Positions 4,780 through 11,166 of a DNA stretch of 11,166 nt are shown piece by piece. The translations under genes were made by a program, and so were the position numbers. The notes below the pieces were generated by a model, which saw nothing but the letters and a program-made list of their open reading frames with translations, was not told the DNA's origin and searched no databases. Origin of the DNA: CAZTAK01 sp964611585 (lineage in GTDB: Bacteria; Pseudomonadota; Alphaproteobacteria; SHVP01); assembly GCA_964611585.1 (NCBI GenBank), contig CAZTAK010000072.1:1-11166 (forward strand), written 5' to 3'. How positions within the stretch are numbered: position 1 is the first letter of the stretch; each line of letters begins with the position of its first letter.

Positions 4780-6045
4780 CTAGAGCGGCAGCCCGCGTAA
4801 CAGGCGCGGCAGACTGCCGACGGTGCCGCGGGCGTGTGCCATGAAAAACCGCTTCAACGACGGCAGTTTGTTGACGGCGGCAAGACCGAGGTCGCGGGCA
4901 AGCTGCACCGGCGCGATGTCGTTCGAGAACAAACGGTTGAGGGCGTCGGTGACAGAAAGCATCAGCATGGTATCGACGCGGCGCCAGCGTTCGTAGCGCG
5001 AAAGCACCTGCGCGCCGCCGATGTCGAGGCCGAGGCGGCGCGCATCGACCAGCACTTCGGCCAGCGCCGCCACGTCGCGCAAGCCGAGGTTCAGCCCCTG
5101 CCCGGCGATCGGGTGGATGCCGTGGGCGGCATCGCCGATCAACGCAAGCCGCGGGGCGGTATAGCGTTCCGCGTGTTGAAGCCCGAGCGGATAGGACCAG
5201 CGCGGGCCTTCGAGTTTCAGGGTGCCGAGAAAATCGCCGAAGCGGGCCGCGACTTCGGCGAGAAACGCGTCGTCGTCGAGCGCCATCATGCCGGGCGCCA
5301 GGTCCTCGCGCTCGGTCCAGACCAGCGACGAGCGGTTGCCTTTCAAGGGCAATATCGCGAACGGGCCCGTCGGCAGGAAATGTTCGTGCGCGACGCCGTT
5401 GTGGGGGCGCTGATGATGCACGGTGCAGACGATCCCGGTCTGGTGATAGGTCCAGCCGTAGGTTTTGATACCGGCGCCCTCGCGGGTGCGGGAGCGCACA
5501 CCGTCGGCACCCACCAACAGGGCGGCGTCGATTCTGCGGCCGTCGGCAAGGCGAACGCTTGCCTGCCCTTCGCCGGGGTCCACCGTTTCGACCGTCGCCC
5601 CGGTCAGCAAAAGAAGATCGGGCAGCCGGCGCGCCCGCGCATAAAGCGCCTCCCGGGTATGGCGGTTCTCGACCATGTAGCCGAGCGCGCCCTCGCCAAG
5701 ATCGGCGTGGTCGTAGTGCAGGAACAAGGGCGAAGCGCCGTCGGATACGCGGATTTCGACGATCGGCTCGGCGTGCGCGGCCATCGCGTGCCAGAGCCCG
5801 GCCGCGTCGAGCAGCCGCTGCGAGGCAAAGGCGATCGCCGAGGCCCGTCCGTCGTAGGGTGCGGCCACGAACTCGGCCGGATCGCCGCGTTCGATCACCA
5901 CCGTCCTGAGGCCGGCACGCGCCACCGCCGCCGCAAACGCCATGCCGACGAGGCCACCGCCGATCACCGCCACATCGGCGCTCGGGCTCGCAGGTGCGGC
6001 CGCCGCAGGGCCGGAAGATTCGCCGTGTTCGGGTGTGTGCGCCAT
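4780..6045 (-). CDS. UbiH/UbiF/Coq6-family FAD-dependent hydroxylase of ubiquinone synthesis
   Basis: This 421-residue flavoprotein should hydroxylate the aromatic ring of a polyprenylated ubiquinone precursor using FAD, NAD(P)H and O2, at the membrane surface. All class A flavin monooxygenase signatures are present: the dinucleotide fold VAVIGGGLVGMAFA (26-39), IERGD closing it, YDGRASAIA (64-71), the GADGVRSRTR motif (179-188) and ALIGDAAHGIHPIAGQGLNLGLRD (301-324), typical of the Ubi/Coq6 group. Length is normal. The start at 6045 gives a short polar Ala/Pro-rich tail before the FAD fold; the in-frame ATG at 6183 would add 46 residues encoded by the hairpin-bearing leader. No strong Shine-Dalgarno is visible. 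Which ring carbon is attacked (UbiH, UbiF, UbiI or broader alphaproteobacterial UbiL type) cannot be told from motifs, so no symbol is given. It converges on the DUF971 gene and diverges from amtB. Confidence 0.9.
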   Translation of the reverse strand: MAHTPEHGESSGPAAAAPASPSADVAVIGGGLVGMAFAAAVARAGLRTVVIERGDPAEFVAAPYDGRASAIAFASQRLLDAAGLWHAMAAHAEPIVEIRVSDGASPLFLHYDHADLGEGALGYMVENRHTREALYARARRLPDLLLLTGATVETVDPGEGQASVRLADGRRIDAALLVGADGVRSRTREGAGIKTYGWTYHQTGIVCTVHHQRPHNGVAHEHFLPTGPFAILPLKGNRSSLVWTEREDLAPGMMALDDDAFLAEVAARFGDFLGTLKLEGPRWSYPLGLQHAERYTAPRLALIGDAAHGIHPIAGQGLNLGLRDVAALAEVLVDARRLGLDIGGAQVLSRYERWRRVDTMLMLSVTDALNRLFSNDIAPVQLARDLGLAAVNKLPSLKRFFMAHARGTVGSLPRLLRGLPL

Positions 6046-6113
6046 GGCGCCAGTTTGTCCCCGCGCCGGGCCCCGTGTCCACCGCGCCCGCCAGGCATCG
6101 GTAAACGGCGCGG

Positions 6114-6151
6114 TACAAGCCCGTGCTTGCCCGGCAAACCCGTATTTGCCC
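6114..6151 (-). repeat. Two tandem 19-bp hairpin units in the leader of the ubi hydroxylase gene
   Basis: Plus-strand 6114-6132 and 6133-6151 are direct repeats (14 of 19 identical), each a small hairpin: CAAGC-CCGT-GCTTG (6116-6129) and GGCAAA-CCCGTA-TTTGCC (6133-6150). Within the aligned stem a G-C pair in one unit is an A-T pair in the other, so pairing is kept although the sequence changed. They lie 69-106 bases upstream of the ATG at 6045, and would be transcribed only if the promoter is further out. A TTGACA hexamer (minus strand, 6176-6171) lies about 20 bases before them, but I found no good -10 partner. Confidence 0.5.
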
Positions 6152-6277
6152 AAAGGATAAGCACGTTGGGTGTCAACGCACAAATATTGAGCAGAAATCT
6201 CGGTGGCGGCCCCTGCCGGTTTCCGGGTAGCGCCGAATTTCCGTGAATAATCAAAGCGTTATGCGCACACACCGGAA

Positions 6278-6293
6278 CGGCACGGGGATTGTA
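6278..6293 (+). promoter_or_regulatory. Sigma-54-like promoter of amtB
   Basis: CGGCACG-GGGA-TTGTA matches the sigma-54 consensus (TGGCACG-N4-TTGCA) at all but two positions: the -24 GGCAC is intact, while the first T is C and the -12 GC reads GT. Transcription would start near 6304, about 30 bases before the amtB ATG at 6335. Ammonium channel genes are often under NtrC/sigma-54 control, so location supports the call. I found no convincing NtrC site upstream. Confidence 0.5.
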
Positions 6294-6334
6294 ATGCGCC
6301 TTTGGAGAGGGACGGTCAGAAAATAGAGGATCTC

Positions 6335-7657
6335 ATGAAGGGACGGATCGGAATCGGTGCCGCCGTCGCCGCGCTGGCGGCAACTTTAAGCGCGCCGGCA
6401 TTCGCGCAAGCGGCGGAGCAGGTCAGCGAGACGGCGTACATCTTCAATTCGCTTTCGTTTCTGATGCACGGCTTTCTGGTGATGTGGATGGCGGCCGGCT
6501 TCACCATGCTCGAAGCGGGCCTCGTGCGCACCAAGAGCGTGGCGACGATCTGCCTCAAGAACGTGGCGCTGTTTTCCATCGCCGGCATCATGTTCTACCT
6601 GCTGGGCTACAACCTGATGTACGACGGCGTCGACGGCGGGATTATCGGCAGCATCGCGTGGTGGGCGCCGGACGACGCAAGCGCGCTGGCGGGCGACTTC
6701 GGGGCGGGCTATTCCGCCGCCTCGGACTGGTTCTTCCAGATGGTGTTCGTCGCCACCGCGGCCTCGATCGTTTCGGGGGCGCTGGCCGAACGCATCAAGC
6801 TGTGGCCGTTTCTGCTCTTCGTGGTGATCCTGACCGCGATCATCTACCCGATTACCGGCGCTTGGGTGTGGGGCGGCGGCTGGCTTGCGAAGATGGGATT
6901 TGCCGACTTCGCCGGCTCGACGGTGGTCCACAGTGTCGGCGGCTGGGCGGCGCTTACCGGCGCGATCATTCTCGGCGCGCGCAAGGGGAAGTACGGCGCC
7001 AAGGGAACCGTTCACCCCATGCCGGGCTCGAACCTGCCGCTCGCGACCTTGGGGACGCTGATTTTGTGGCTCGGCTGGTTCGGCTTCAACGGCGGCTCGC
7101 AGCTCGCCATGGGGTCGGCCGCCGATGTAATTGCGATAGCGCAGATCTACATCAATACGAATTTGGCGGCCGCGGGCGGTTTCCTGGCGGCGATGCTGCT
7201 GACCCAGATCATCTACAAGAAGGTCGATCTGACCTTGGCGCTCAACGGCGCTATCGCCGGGCTGGTGTCGATCACCGCGGCGCCCGACACGCCCTCGATG
7301 GGGGCCGCAATCCTGATCGGCGGCGTCGGCGGCCTGTTGGTGGTGGTCGCGATTCCGCTTTTCGACCGGATCAAGATCGACGACGTGGTCGGCGCAATTT
7401 CGGCCCATCTGGTGGCCGGCATCTGGGGCACGCTGGCGGTCCCGATCACCAACCCCGACACCGGCTTCGGCATCCAGCTTCTCGGGGTGGTGGCGATCGG
7501 CGCCTTCGTCGTGGCGGCGAGCGCGGTCGTCTGGTTTGCGATCAAAGCGGCGATGGGACTCCGTGTTGACGAGGAGGACGAAGAGCTCGGCCTCGACCGG
7601 GTTGAACTGGGCCTTGAGGCGTACCCGGAATTCGGCTCGGGGTCGCAGGTGCTCTAG
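6335..7657 (+). CDS. amtB: Ammonium channel/transporter AmtB
   Basis: The 440-residue inner-membrane protein belongs to the Amt/MEP/Rh family and conducts ammonium into the cell as a trimer. Residues 1-24 form a signal peptide (basic start, Ala/Leu core, AFA-QA end), followed by about eleven hydrophobic helices. The pore twin histidines are His199 in DFAGSTVVHSVGG (with the binding-site Asp191) and His358 in VGAISAHLVAGIWG. MAAGFTMLEAGLVR (52-65) is typical of the alphaproteobacterial/cyanobacterial branch. The C-terminal tail is acidic and ends in LEAYPEFGSGSQVL; this region regulates gating and contacts PII. ATG 6335 is chosen over an upstream TTG at 6302 because GAGGA (6326-6330) precedes it and the signal peptide starts there. 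The usual glnK partner is not adjacent on either side. A sigma-54-like promoter lies upstream, and the 3' end is duplicated just downstream. Confidence 0.96.
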   Translation: MKGRIGIGAAVAALAATLSAPAFAQAAEQVSETAYIFNSLSFLMHGFLVMWMAAGFTMLEAGLVRTKSVATICLKNVALFSIAGIMFYLLGYNLMYDGVDGGIIGSIAWWAPDDASALAGDFGAGYSAASDWFFQMVFVATAASIVSGALAERIKLWPFLLFVVILTAIIYPITGAWVWGGGWLAKMGFADFAGSTVVHSVGGWAALTGAIILGARKGKYGAKGTVHPMPGSNLPLATLGTLILWLGWFGFNGGSQLAMGSAADVIAIAQIYINTNLAAAGGFLAAMLLTQIIYKKVDLTLALNGAIAGLVSITAAPDTPSMGAAILIGGVGGLLVVVAIPLFDRIKIDDVVGAISAHLVAGIWGTLAVPITNPDTGFGIQLLGVVAIGAFVVAASAVVWFAIKAAMGLRVDEEDEELGLDRVELGLEAYPEFGSGSQVL

Positions 7658-7882
7658 GCGGCGCGGCGGGAGGGAGCCCCTCGCGATGCCGCCCCACTAG
7701 TCCGCCCGAACTCCTCGTTGCGGCCGAACACTTCGGCCTCGAGGGGGCTGAACTGAGCCTTGAGGCGTACCCGGATTTCGGCTCGGGGTTGCAGGCTCTC
7801 TAGCCGGCGCGCAGGGAGGGAGCCTCTCTCGATGCCGCCCCATTAGTCCGCCCGAGAACTTCATCGCGGCCGAGCACCTCGG
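7574..7882 (+). repeat. 146-bp tandem duplication covering the amtB 3' end
   Basis: Unit 1 (about 7574-7719, including the last 28 codons of amtB) is followed by unit 2 (7720-7865) at a constant offset of 146 bases with no indel, and the first 17 bases of a third unit (7866-7882, GCGGCCGAGCACCTCGG). By hand alignment about 84% of positions match from 7580 to 7736. Both units include a hairpin-like GGAGGGAGCC segment and GATGCCGCCCCAyTAGTCCGCCCGA. Together with the terminator-like hairpin further on, it accounts for most of the gap 7658-8073. Confidence 0.85.
7720..7803 (+). pseudogene. Decayed second copy of the AmtB C-terminal tail
   Basis: Read in the frame matching amtB, this piece ends LSLEAYPDFGSGLQAL then TAG, against LGLEAYPEFGSGSQVL then TAG in the intact gene; the stop codons are exactly 146 bases apart. 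Of 26 aligned codons (including the stop) nine differ, all changing the amino acid, which fits drift without selection. It has no start codon, no ribosome binding site and no channel body. It could come from local tandem duplication or from deletion of most of a second amtB copy. Confidence 0.5.
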
Positions 7883-7983
7883 ATTGGCGGTCGCCCGTGG
7901 ACCGGCGATTCGATCACGAGGATCTTCCAGCGGCCCGAAGTCATACAAAATCAGGTAGAATTCGCCTAATTCGACCCTTCATC

Positions 7984-8039
7984 TGGTGGCTACCCTTGCC
8001 GGAAGGCCGGGGCACCACTAGATTTGTTTGTGTTATTTT
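7984..8039 (+). terminator. Compound hairpin followed by a T-rich tract, before dapC
   Basis: TGGTG (7984-7988) pairs with CACCA (8013-8017), enclosing CCTT-GCCGG-AAGG (7994-8006) or alternatively CCGG-AAGG-CCGG (7999-8010). A T-rich run, GATTTGTTTGTGTTATTTT (8021-8039), follows. It looks like an intrinsic terminator for transcripts coming from amtB, but the outer stem is short and the position 35 bases before the dapC ATG would also suit a leader element. Confidence 0.38.
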
Positions 8040-8073
8040 GCCGGTCTGAACACGCCCCGCGCCGGAACGGGCC

Positions 8074-9249
8074 ATGCTGAACCCGCACTTCGATCGCCTC
8101 GGACTTTCGCCGTTCGCGCGCCTCGACCGTCTGATGGACGGGACCGCGCCGGGGGCCGAGCCGATCCATATGGCGATCGGCCAACCGCAGCATACGCCGC
8201 CTGCGTTCGCGGCCGACATTTTGTATGCCGAGCGCGACCTTTTCGGCAGCTATCCGGCGCTCGGCGGAACGCCTGAGTTTCGTGCCGCCACCGCCGGCTG
8301 GCTTGCGCGCCGCTTCGGCCTGGGCCAGGGGTTGATCGAAGAAGACCGCCACATCCTGCCGCTGTCGGGCACGCGCGAGGGCCTGTTCATGGCGGCGCTG
8401 ATCGTCGTGCCCGACGAAAAATCGGGTGTGCCCGCGGTCCTGATGCCGAATCCGCTCTATCACGCCTATGCCGGCGCCGCCGCAGCGGCCCGCGCCGAGG
8501 CGGTGTTTCTGCCGACGACCCGCGAGACCGGGTTCCTGCCCGATCTCGATGCGGTCAGCCAAGAGACGTGGGCCCGCACTGCGGCGTTCTACATCTGCTC
8601 GCCCGCAAACCCGCAAGGCGCTGCCGCCAGCCTCGCCTACTACGAAAAACTGGTCGGGCTGGCACAGGCGCACGACTTCGTGGTGCTGGCGGACGAATGT
8701 TACGCAGATATTTACGACCGCACGCCACCGCGCTCGATTCTTCAGGCCTGCGCCGGCGGCGGGCTTTCCCGCGTGCTGTCGTTTCATTCGTTGTCGAAGC
8801 GGTCCAACGTGCCCGGACTGCGTTCGGGCTTCGTCGCCGGCAGCGAAGATCTGATCACGCGGTTCCGTTCGTTGCGCAGTTATGGCGGCGCGGTGCCGCC
8901 GGGCCCGACGCTCGCTGCGGCGGCGGGCTTGTGGAACGACGACGCGCACGTCAAAGCCAACCGCGCCCTCTATCGCGAGAAATTCGATATCGCCGAACGA
9001 ATCCTGAGCAACCGGTTCGGCTTCTACCGGCCCGACGGCGGGTTCTTTTTGTGGCTCGAAGTCGGCGACGGCGAAGCCGCCGCCCGCAAGCTGTGGGCCG
9101 AAGCCGGGATCATGGTGCTTCCCGGCAGCTATCTCGGCCAGACCCAAGCCGACGGCAGCAATCCCGGCGCGGGTTATATCCGGGTCGCGTTGATTCACGA
9201 TGCCGGGACCATCGGCGAGGCGCTCTCCTCGCTGGCGGCGGTGCTGTAA
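8074..9249 (+). CDS. dapC: PLP-dependent class I/II aminotransferase, DapC-like (N-succinyl-LL-diaminopimelate aminotransferase)
   Basis: The 391-residue cytoplasmic enzyme is a fold-type I aminotransferase. Seen are PIHMAIGQPQHTPP (30-43), the SGTREGLF segment (98-105) for cofactor phosphate binding, SPANPQG with Asn179, LADECYADIY with Asp207 and Tyr210, and SLSKRSNVPGLRSGF with the PLP lysine Lys242 and Arg250. The N-terminus NPHFDRLGLSPFARLDRLMDG and the overall motif set fit the proteobacterial DapC group, which makes the diaminopimelate precursor for lysine and peptidoglycan; other substrates cannot be excluded from motifs. The ATG is preceded only by a weak GGAACGG 3 bases upstream. 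The stop is 2 bases before the ftsK start, so the two are probably one operon with coupled translation. The sequence shows no regulatory site beyond the hairpin at 7984-8039. Confidence 0.88.
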   Translation: MLNPHFDRLGLSPFARLDRLMDGTAPGAEPIHMAIGQPQHTPPAFAADILYAERDLFGSYPALGGTPEFRAATAGWLARRFGLGQGLIEEDRHILPLSGTREGLFMAALIVVPDEKSGVPAVLMPNPLYHAYAGAAAAARAEAVFLPTTRETGFLPDLDAVSQETWARTAAFYICSPANPQGAAASLAYYEKLVGLAQAHDFVVLADECYADIYDRTPPRSILQACAGGGLSRVLSFHSLSKRSNVPGLRSGFVAGSEDLITRFRSLRSYGGAVPPGPTLAAAAGLWNDDAHVKANRALYREKFDIAERILSNRFGFYRPDGGFFLWLEVGDGEAAARKLWAEAGIMVLPGSYLGQTQADGSNPGAGYIRVALIHDAGTIGEALSSLAAVL

Positions 9250-9251
9250 CG

Positions 9252-11166
9252 ATGGATATGCCCCCGGCCAAAAGCGATGCTTTCCTGCCCGACGGCGCGG
9301 CGGATTTTCTGCGCCGCCGGGCGACCGAACTGGCAGCAGTCGCGCTTCTGGTGGTGGCACTGTTGTATGCCGCAGCGCTCGCCAGCTATTCGTCACTCGA
9401 CCCCAGCTTCAACAACGCGACCGCGCTGCCGGTGCAGAACTGGCTGGGAATGGCAGGCGCCTATGCGGCGGACGCGAGTCTCCAAGCCGTCGGCCTGGGG
9501 GCGCTCGCGATCATCGCGGTCCTGACCGGATGGGCGTGGCGCTTGATTTCCCACCGCGGTTTGCGTTGGCTCTGGGTCCGAATTGCGGCGCTGCCCGTTG
9601 CGGTGCTGGCAGCGGCGGCGTTTGCGGCCGCCATCGACGCGCCGCTCGGGTGGCCGATTGAACCGGGCCTCGGCGGCATTATCGGCAATTCGTTGTACGG
9701 TGGGATTCTCGATTTCGGGATCGGGTTGGGCCTCGGTGAAAATATTTGGGGCTACGGCACCGGTCTCGGCATCGTTGCCCTCGCGGTCGGTGTGTTCGCC
9801 ATGGGTCTGGCGCCGGGCGAATGGCGGGCGCTGGCGCGAAATGGTTGGCGCGCGCTGCGGACCGGATGGGCAGGCCTTGCCGCCCTCGGCCGGATCGGAA
9901 AGAACATCGCCGCGTCCTCCGCTTCGAGCCCCGCCGAATCGGACGAGGTCCGCCGCGAACCGCGCCTCGCCCCCGAAGAGCCTTCGCCAGCAGTTGCGGT
10001 TGCGGCAGCGCCCGTCGAGCCGCCGCTGGTCGTCGATGCGCCACGCGAACCCGGTGCCGACGTCAAACGCCGGGTCGCGAAACGCACACCCGGGCCCGCC
10101 CGCGGACGCCGCGCCACCGCCGAGGCGCAGCCCGCGCTCGACCTCGGCGAAGGCTTCCGGCTGCCTGCCCTCGACCTTCTCCAGGAACCGCGGGTTGCCG
10201 TCGGCAACGTTAACGAAGACGCCCTCGAACAGAACGCGCGGATGCTCGAGGCGGTGCTCGACGACTTCGGGGTCCGCGGCGAGATTACCCAGGTCCGCCC
10301 CGGACCGGTTGTGACACTCTACGAGCTGGAACCGGCACGCGGCACCAAGACCAGCCGCGTGATCGGGCTGGCCGATGACATCGCGCGCTCGATGAGCGCG
10401 GTTTCGGTGCGAGTCGCGGTGGTGACGGGCCGCAACGCCATTGGCATCGAACTTCCGAATTTGCGCATCGAGACCGTCTATTTGCGCGAACTCTTGTCGT
10501 CGAAGGAATACGAGGACCCCAATGCGCGGTTGGTGCTGGCGCTGGGTAAGGACATCAGCGGCGCGCCGGTGATCGCCAACCTCGCCCGGATGCCGCATCT
10601 TCTGGTCGCCGGGACAACGGGATCGGGTAAATCGGTGGCGATTAATTCGATGATCCTGTCGCTGATCTACCGGCTCAGGCCCGATCAGTGCCGCCTTATC
10701 ATGATCGATCCGAAAATGCTGGAGCTGTCGGTCTACGACGACATTCCTCATCTGCTGACGCCGGTCGTGACCGAGCCGGGCAAGGCGGTGGTGGCGCTGA
10801 AGTGGACGGTGCGCGAGATGGAAAGCCGCTACCGCTCCATGTCGAGCCTCGGGGTACGCAACATCGCCGGCTACAACCAGCGCCTGGCGCGGGCGCGCAA
10901 GAAGAACGAAGTCCTGAAACGCACGGTTCAGGTGGGATTCGATCAGGAGTCCGGCGAAGCATTGTTCGAGGATCAGCCACTCGATCTCGAACCGATGCCG
11001 CACATCGTCGTCGTCGTGGACGAAATGGCGGACCTGATGCTGCTGGCCGGCAAGGAAATCGAATCCTCAGTCCAGCGATTGTCGCAGATGGCGCGCGCCG
11101 CCGGCATCCACCTGATCATGGCGACCCAGCGCCCCTCGGTCGATGTCATCACCGGCACCATCAAGG
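9252..11166 (+). CDS. ftsK: DNA translocase FtsK, C-terminal end beyond the window
   Basis: The frame is open from ATG 9252 to the right edge (638 complete codons). FtsK anchors at the division septum and pumps chromosomal DNA to clear it and to activate XerCD at dif. The N-terminal part has about four membrane helices (roughly residues 28-46, 68-90, 104-122 and 153-175). A low-complexity Pro/Ala/Arg linker (about 210-310) follows, then the FtsK alpha/beta motor. The motor shows EPARGTKTSRVIGLADDIARS (375-395), Walker A GTTGSGKS (454-461, Lys460) and Walker B IVVVVDE (585-591, Asp590). The RecA-like core end and the DNA-reading gamma domain lie outside the window. An alternative ATG at 9258 is possible; neither has a clear Shine-Dalgarno, consistent with coupling to dapC two bases upstream. 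A 536-codon antisense frame over it is a GC-rich shadow. Confidence 0.96.
   Translation, partial: MDMPPAKSDAFLPDGAADFLRRRATELAAVALLVVALLYAAALASYSSLDPSFNNATALPVQNWLGMAGAYAADASLQAVGLGALAIIAVLTGWAWRLISHRGLRWLWVRIAALPVAVLAAAAFAAAIDAPLGWPIEPGLGGIIGNSLYGGILDFGIGLGLGENIWGYGTGLGIVALAVGVFAMGLAPGEWRALARNGWRALRTGWAGLAALGRIGKNIAASSASSPAESDEVRREPRLAPEEPSPAVAVAAAPVEPPLVVDAPREPGADVKRRVAKRTPGPARGRRATAEAQPALDLGEGFRLPALDLLQEPRVAVGNVNEDALEQNARMLEAVLDDFGVRGEITQVRPGPVVTLYELEPARGTKTSRVIGLADDIARSMSAVSVRVAVVTGRNAIGIELPNLRIETVYLRELLSSKEYEDPNARLVLALGKDISGAPVIANLARMPHLLVAGTTGSGKSVAINSMILSLIYRLRPDQCRLIMIDPKMLELSVYDDIPHLLTPVVTEPGKAVVALKWTVREMESRYRSMSSLGVRNIAGYNQRLARARKKNEVLKRTVQVGFDQESGEALFEDQPLDLEPMPHIVVVVDEMADLMLLAGKEIESSVQRLSQMARAAGIHLIMATQRPSVDVITGTIK

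Noticed and set aside
4834..6246. 470-codon plus-strand frame over the ubi gene
   Set aside because: The opposite strand carries all FAD monooxygenase motifs; this is a long antisense shadow caused by GC-rich codon bias.
6386..7408. 340-codon minus-strand frame over amtB
   Set aside because: Shadow of amtB, rich in His, Arg, Asp and Gln, as expected from antisense of hydrophobic helices.
2093..7613. Twelve-base match TTGAACTGGGCC between the cnoX upstream gap and amtB
   Set aside because: A match of this length is expected by chance in a window this size, and the contexts are unrelated.
7984..8020. Resemblance of the GCCGGAAGG loop to a signal recognition particle RNA tip
   Set aside because: Only the short GGAA-type core matches; the conserved internal loops of that RNA are missing.
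7990..9396. 468-codon minus-strand frame over dapC
   Set aside because: Shadow of the aminotransferase, whose plus-strand motifs are complete.
9393..11003. 536-codon minus-strand frame over ftsK
   Set aside because: The plus strand encodes FtsK with Walker A and B; the antisense frame has no recognisable domain.
1..11166. CRISPR arrays, insertion sequences, phage genes, toxin-antitoxin pairs
   Set aside because: I looked for spaced direct repeats, transposase-like frames with terminal repeats, and small paired genes, and found none that can be supported.

Overview
The window looks like a GC-rich chromosomal segment of an alphaproteobacterium, probably Rhodospirillales-like. The assignment rests on gene content and order (a ProX-type deacylase, a CnoX-like thioredoxin-TPR protein, a LON-domain protein and a Trm112-like protein in a row; amtB and a DapC-like aminotransferase next to ftsK), on strong codon bias towards G/C, and on a TTGCCA/TTAAAT-type promoter at the tRNA gene. 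It is inferred from the sequence alone; no search was run.

Layout. 1-1000: a possible minus-strand gene cut by the left edge, then a beta-class carbonic anhydrase (can). This part looks visibly less GC-rich than the rest, and the gene is bracketed by copies of one short inverted repeat. 1237-1439: a minus-strand tRNA-Gly(GCC) with encoded CCA, a terminator and a promoter. 1556-4705: plus-strand genes for an Ala-tRNA(Pro) editing domain protein, a thioredoxin-TPR co-chaperone-like protein, a LON substrate-binding-domain protein, a Trm112/UPF0434 protein and a DUF971 protein. Junctions are tight from 2405 to 4177 (one base of overlap, then 10 bases); the other members are separated by repeat-bearing gaps. 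4780-6045: a convergent UbiH/UbiF/Coq6-type FAD monooxygenase of ubiquinone synthesis on the minus strand. 6046-6334: a divergent intergenic region with paired small hairpins in the leader of that gene and a sigma-54-like promoter for amtB. 6335-7657: the ammonium channel gene amtB, followed by a decayed 146-bp tandem duplication of its 3' end. 8074-11166: a DapC-like aminotransferase (lysine/peptidoglycan precursor) and, 2 bases downstream, ftsK, which runs off the right edge.

How the parts fit. Most genes are housekeeping: translation fidelity, proteostasis, quinone synthesis, nitrogen uptake, cell wall precursor supply and chromosome segregation. I see no phage, CRISPR, toxin-antitoxin, secretion or biosynthetic system, and no convincing new multi-gene system. 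The interesting signals are small and non-coding: the amtB tail duplication, the covarying hairpin pair upstream of the ubi gene, the repeat pair around can, the tandem repeats before cnoX, and a 14-base sequence shared just after two different stop codons.
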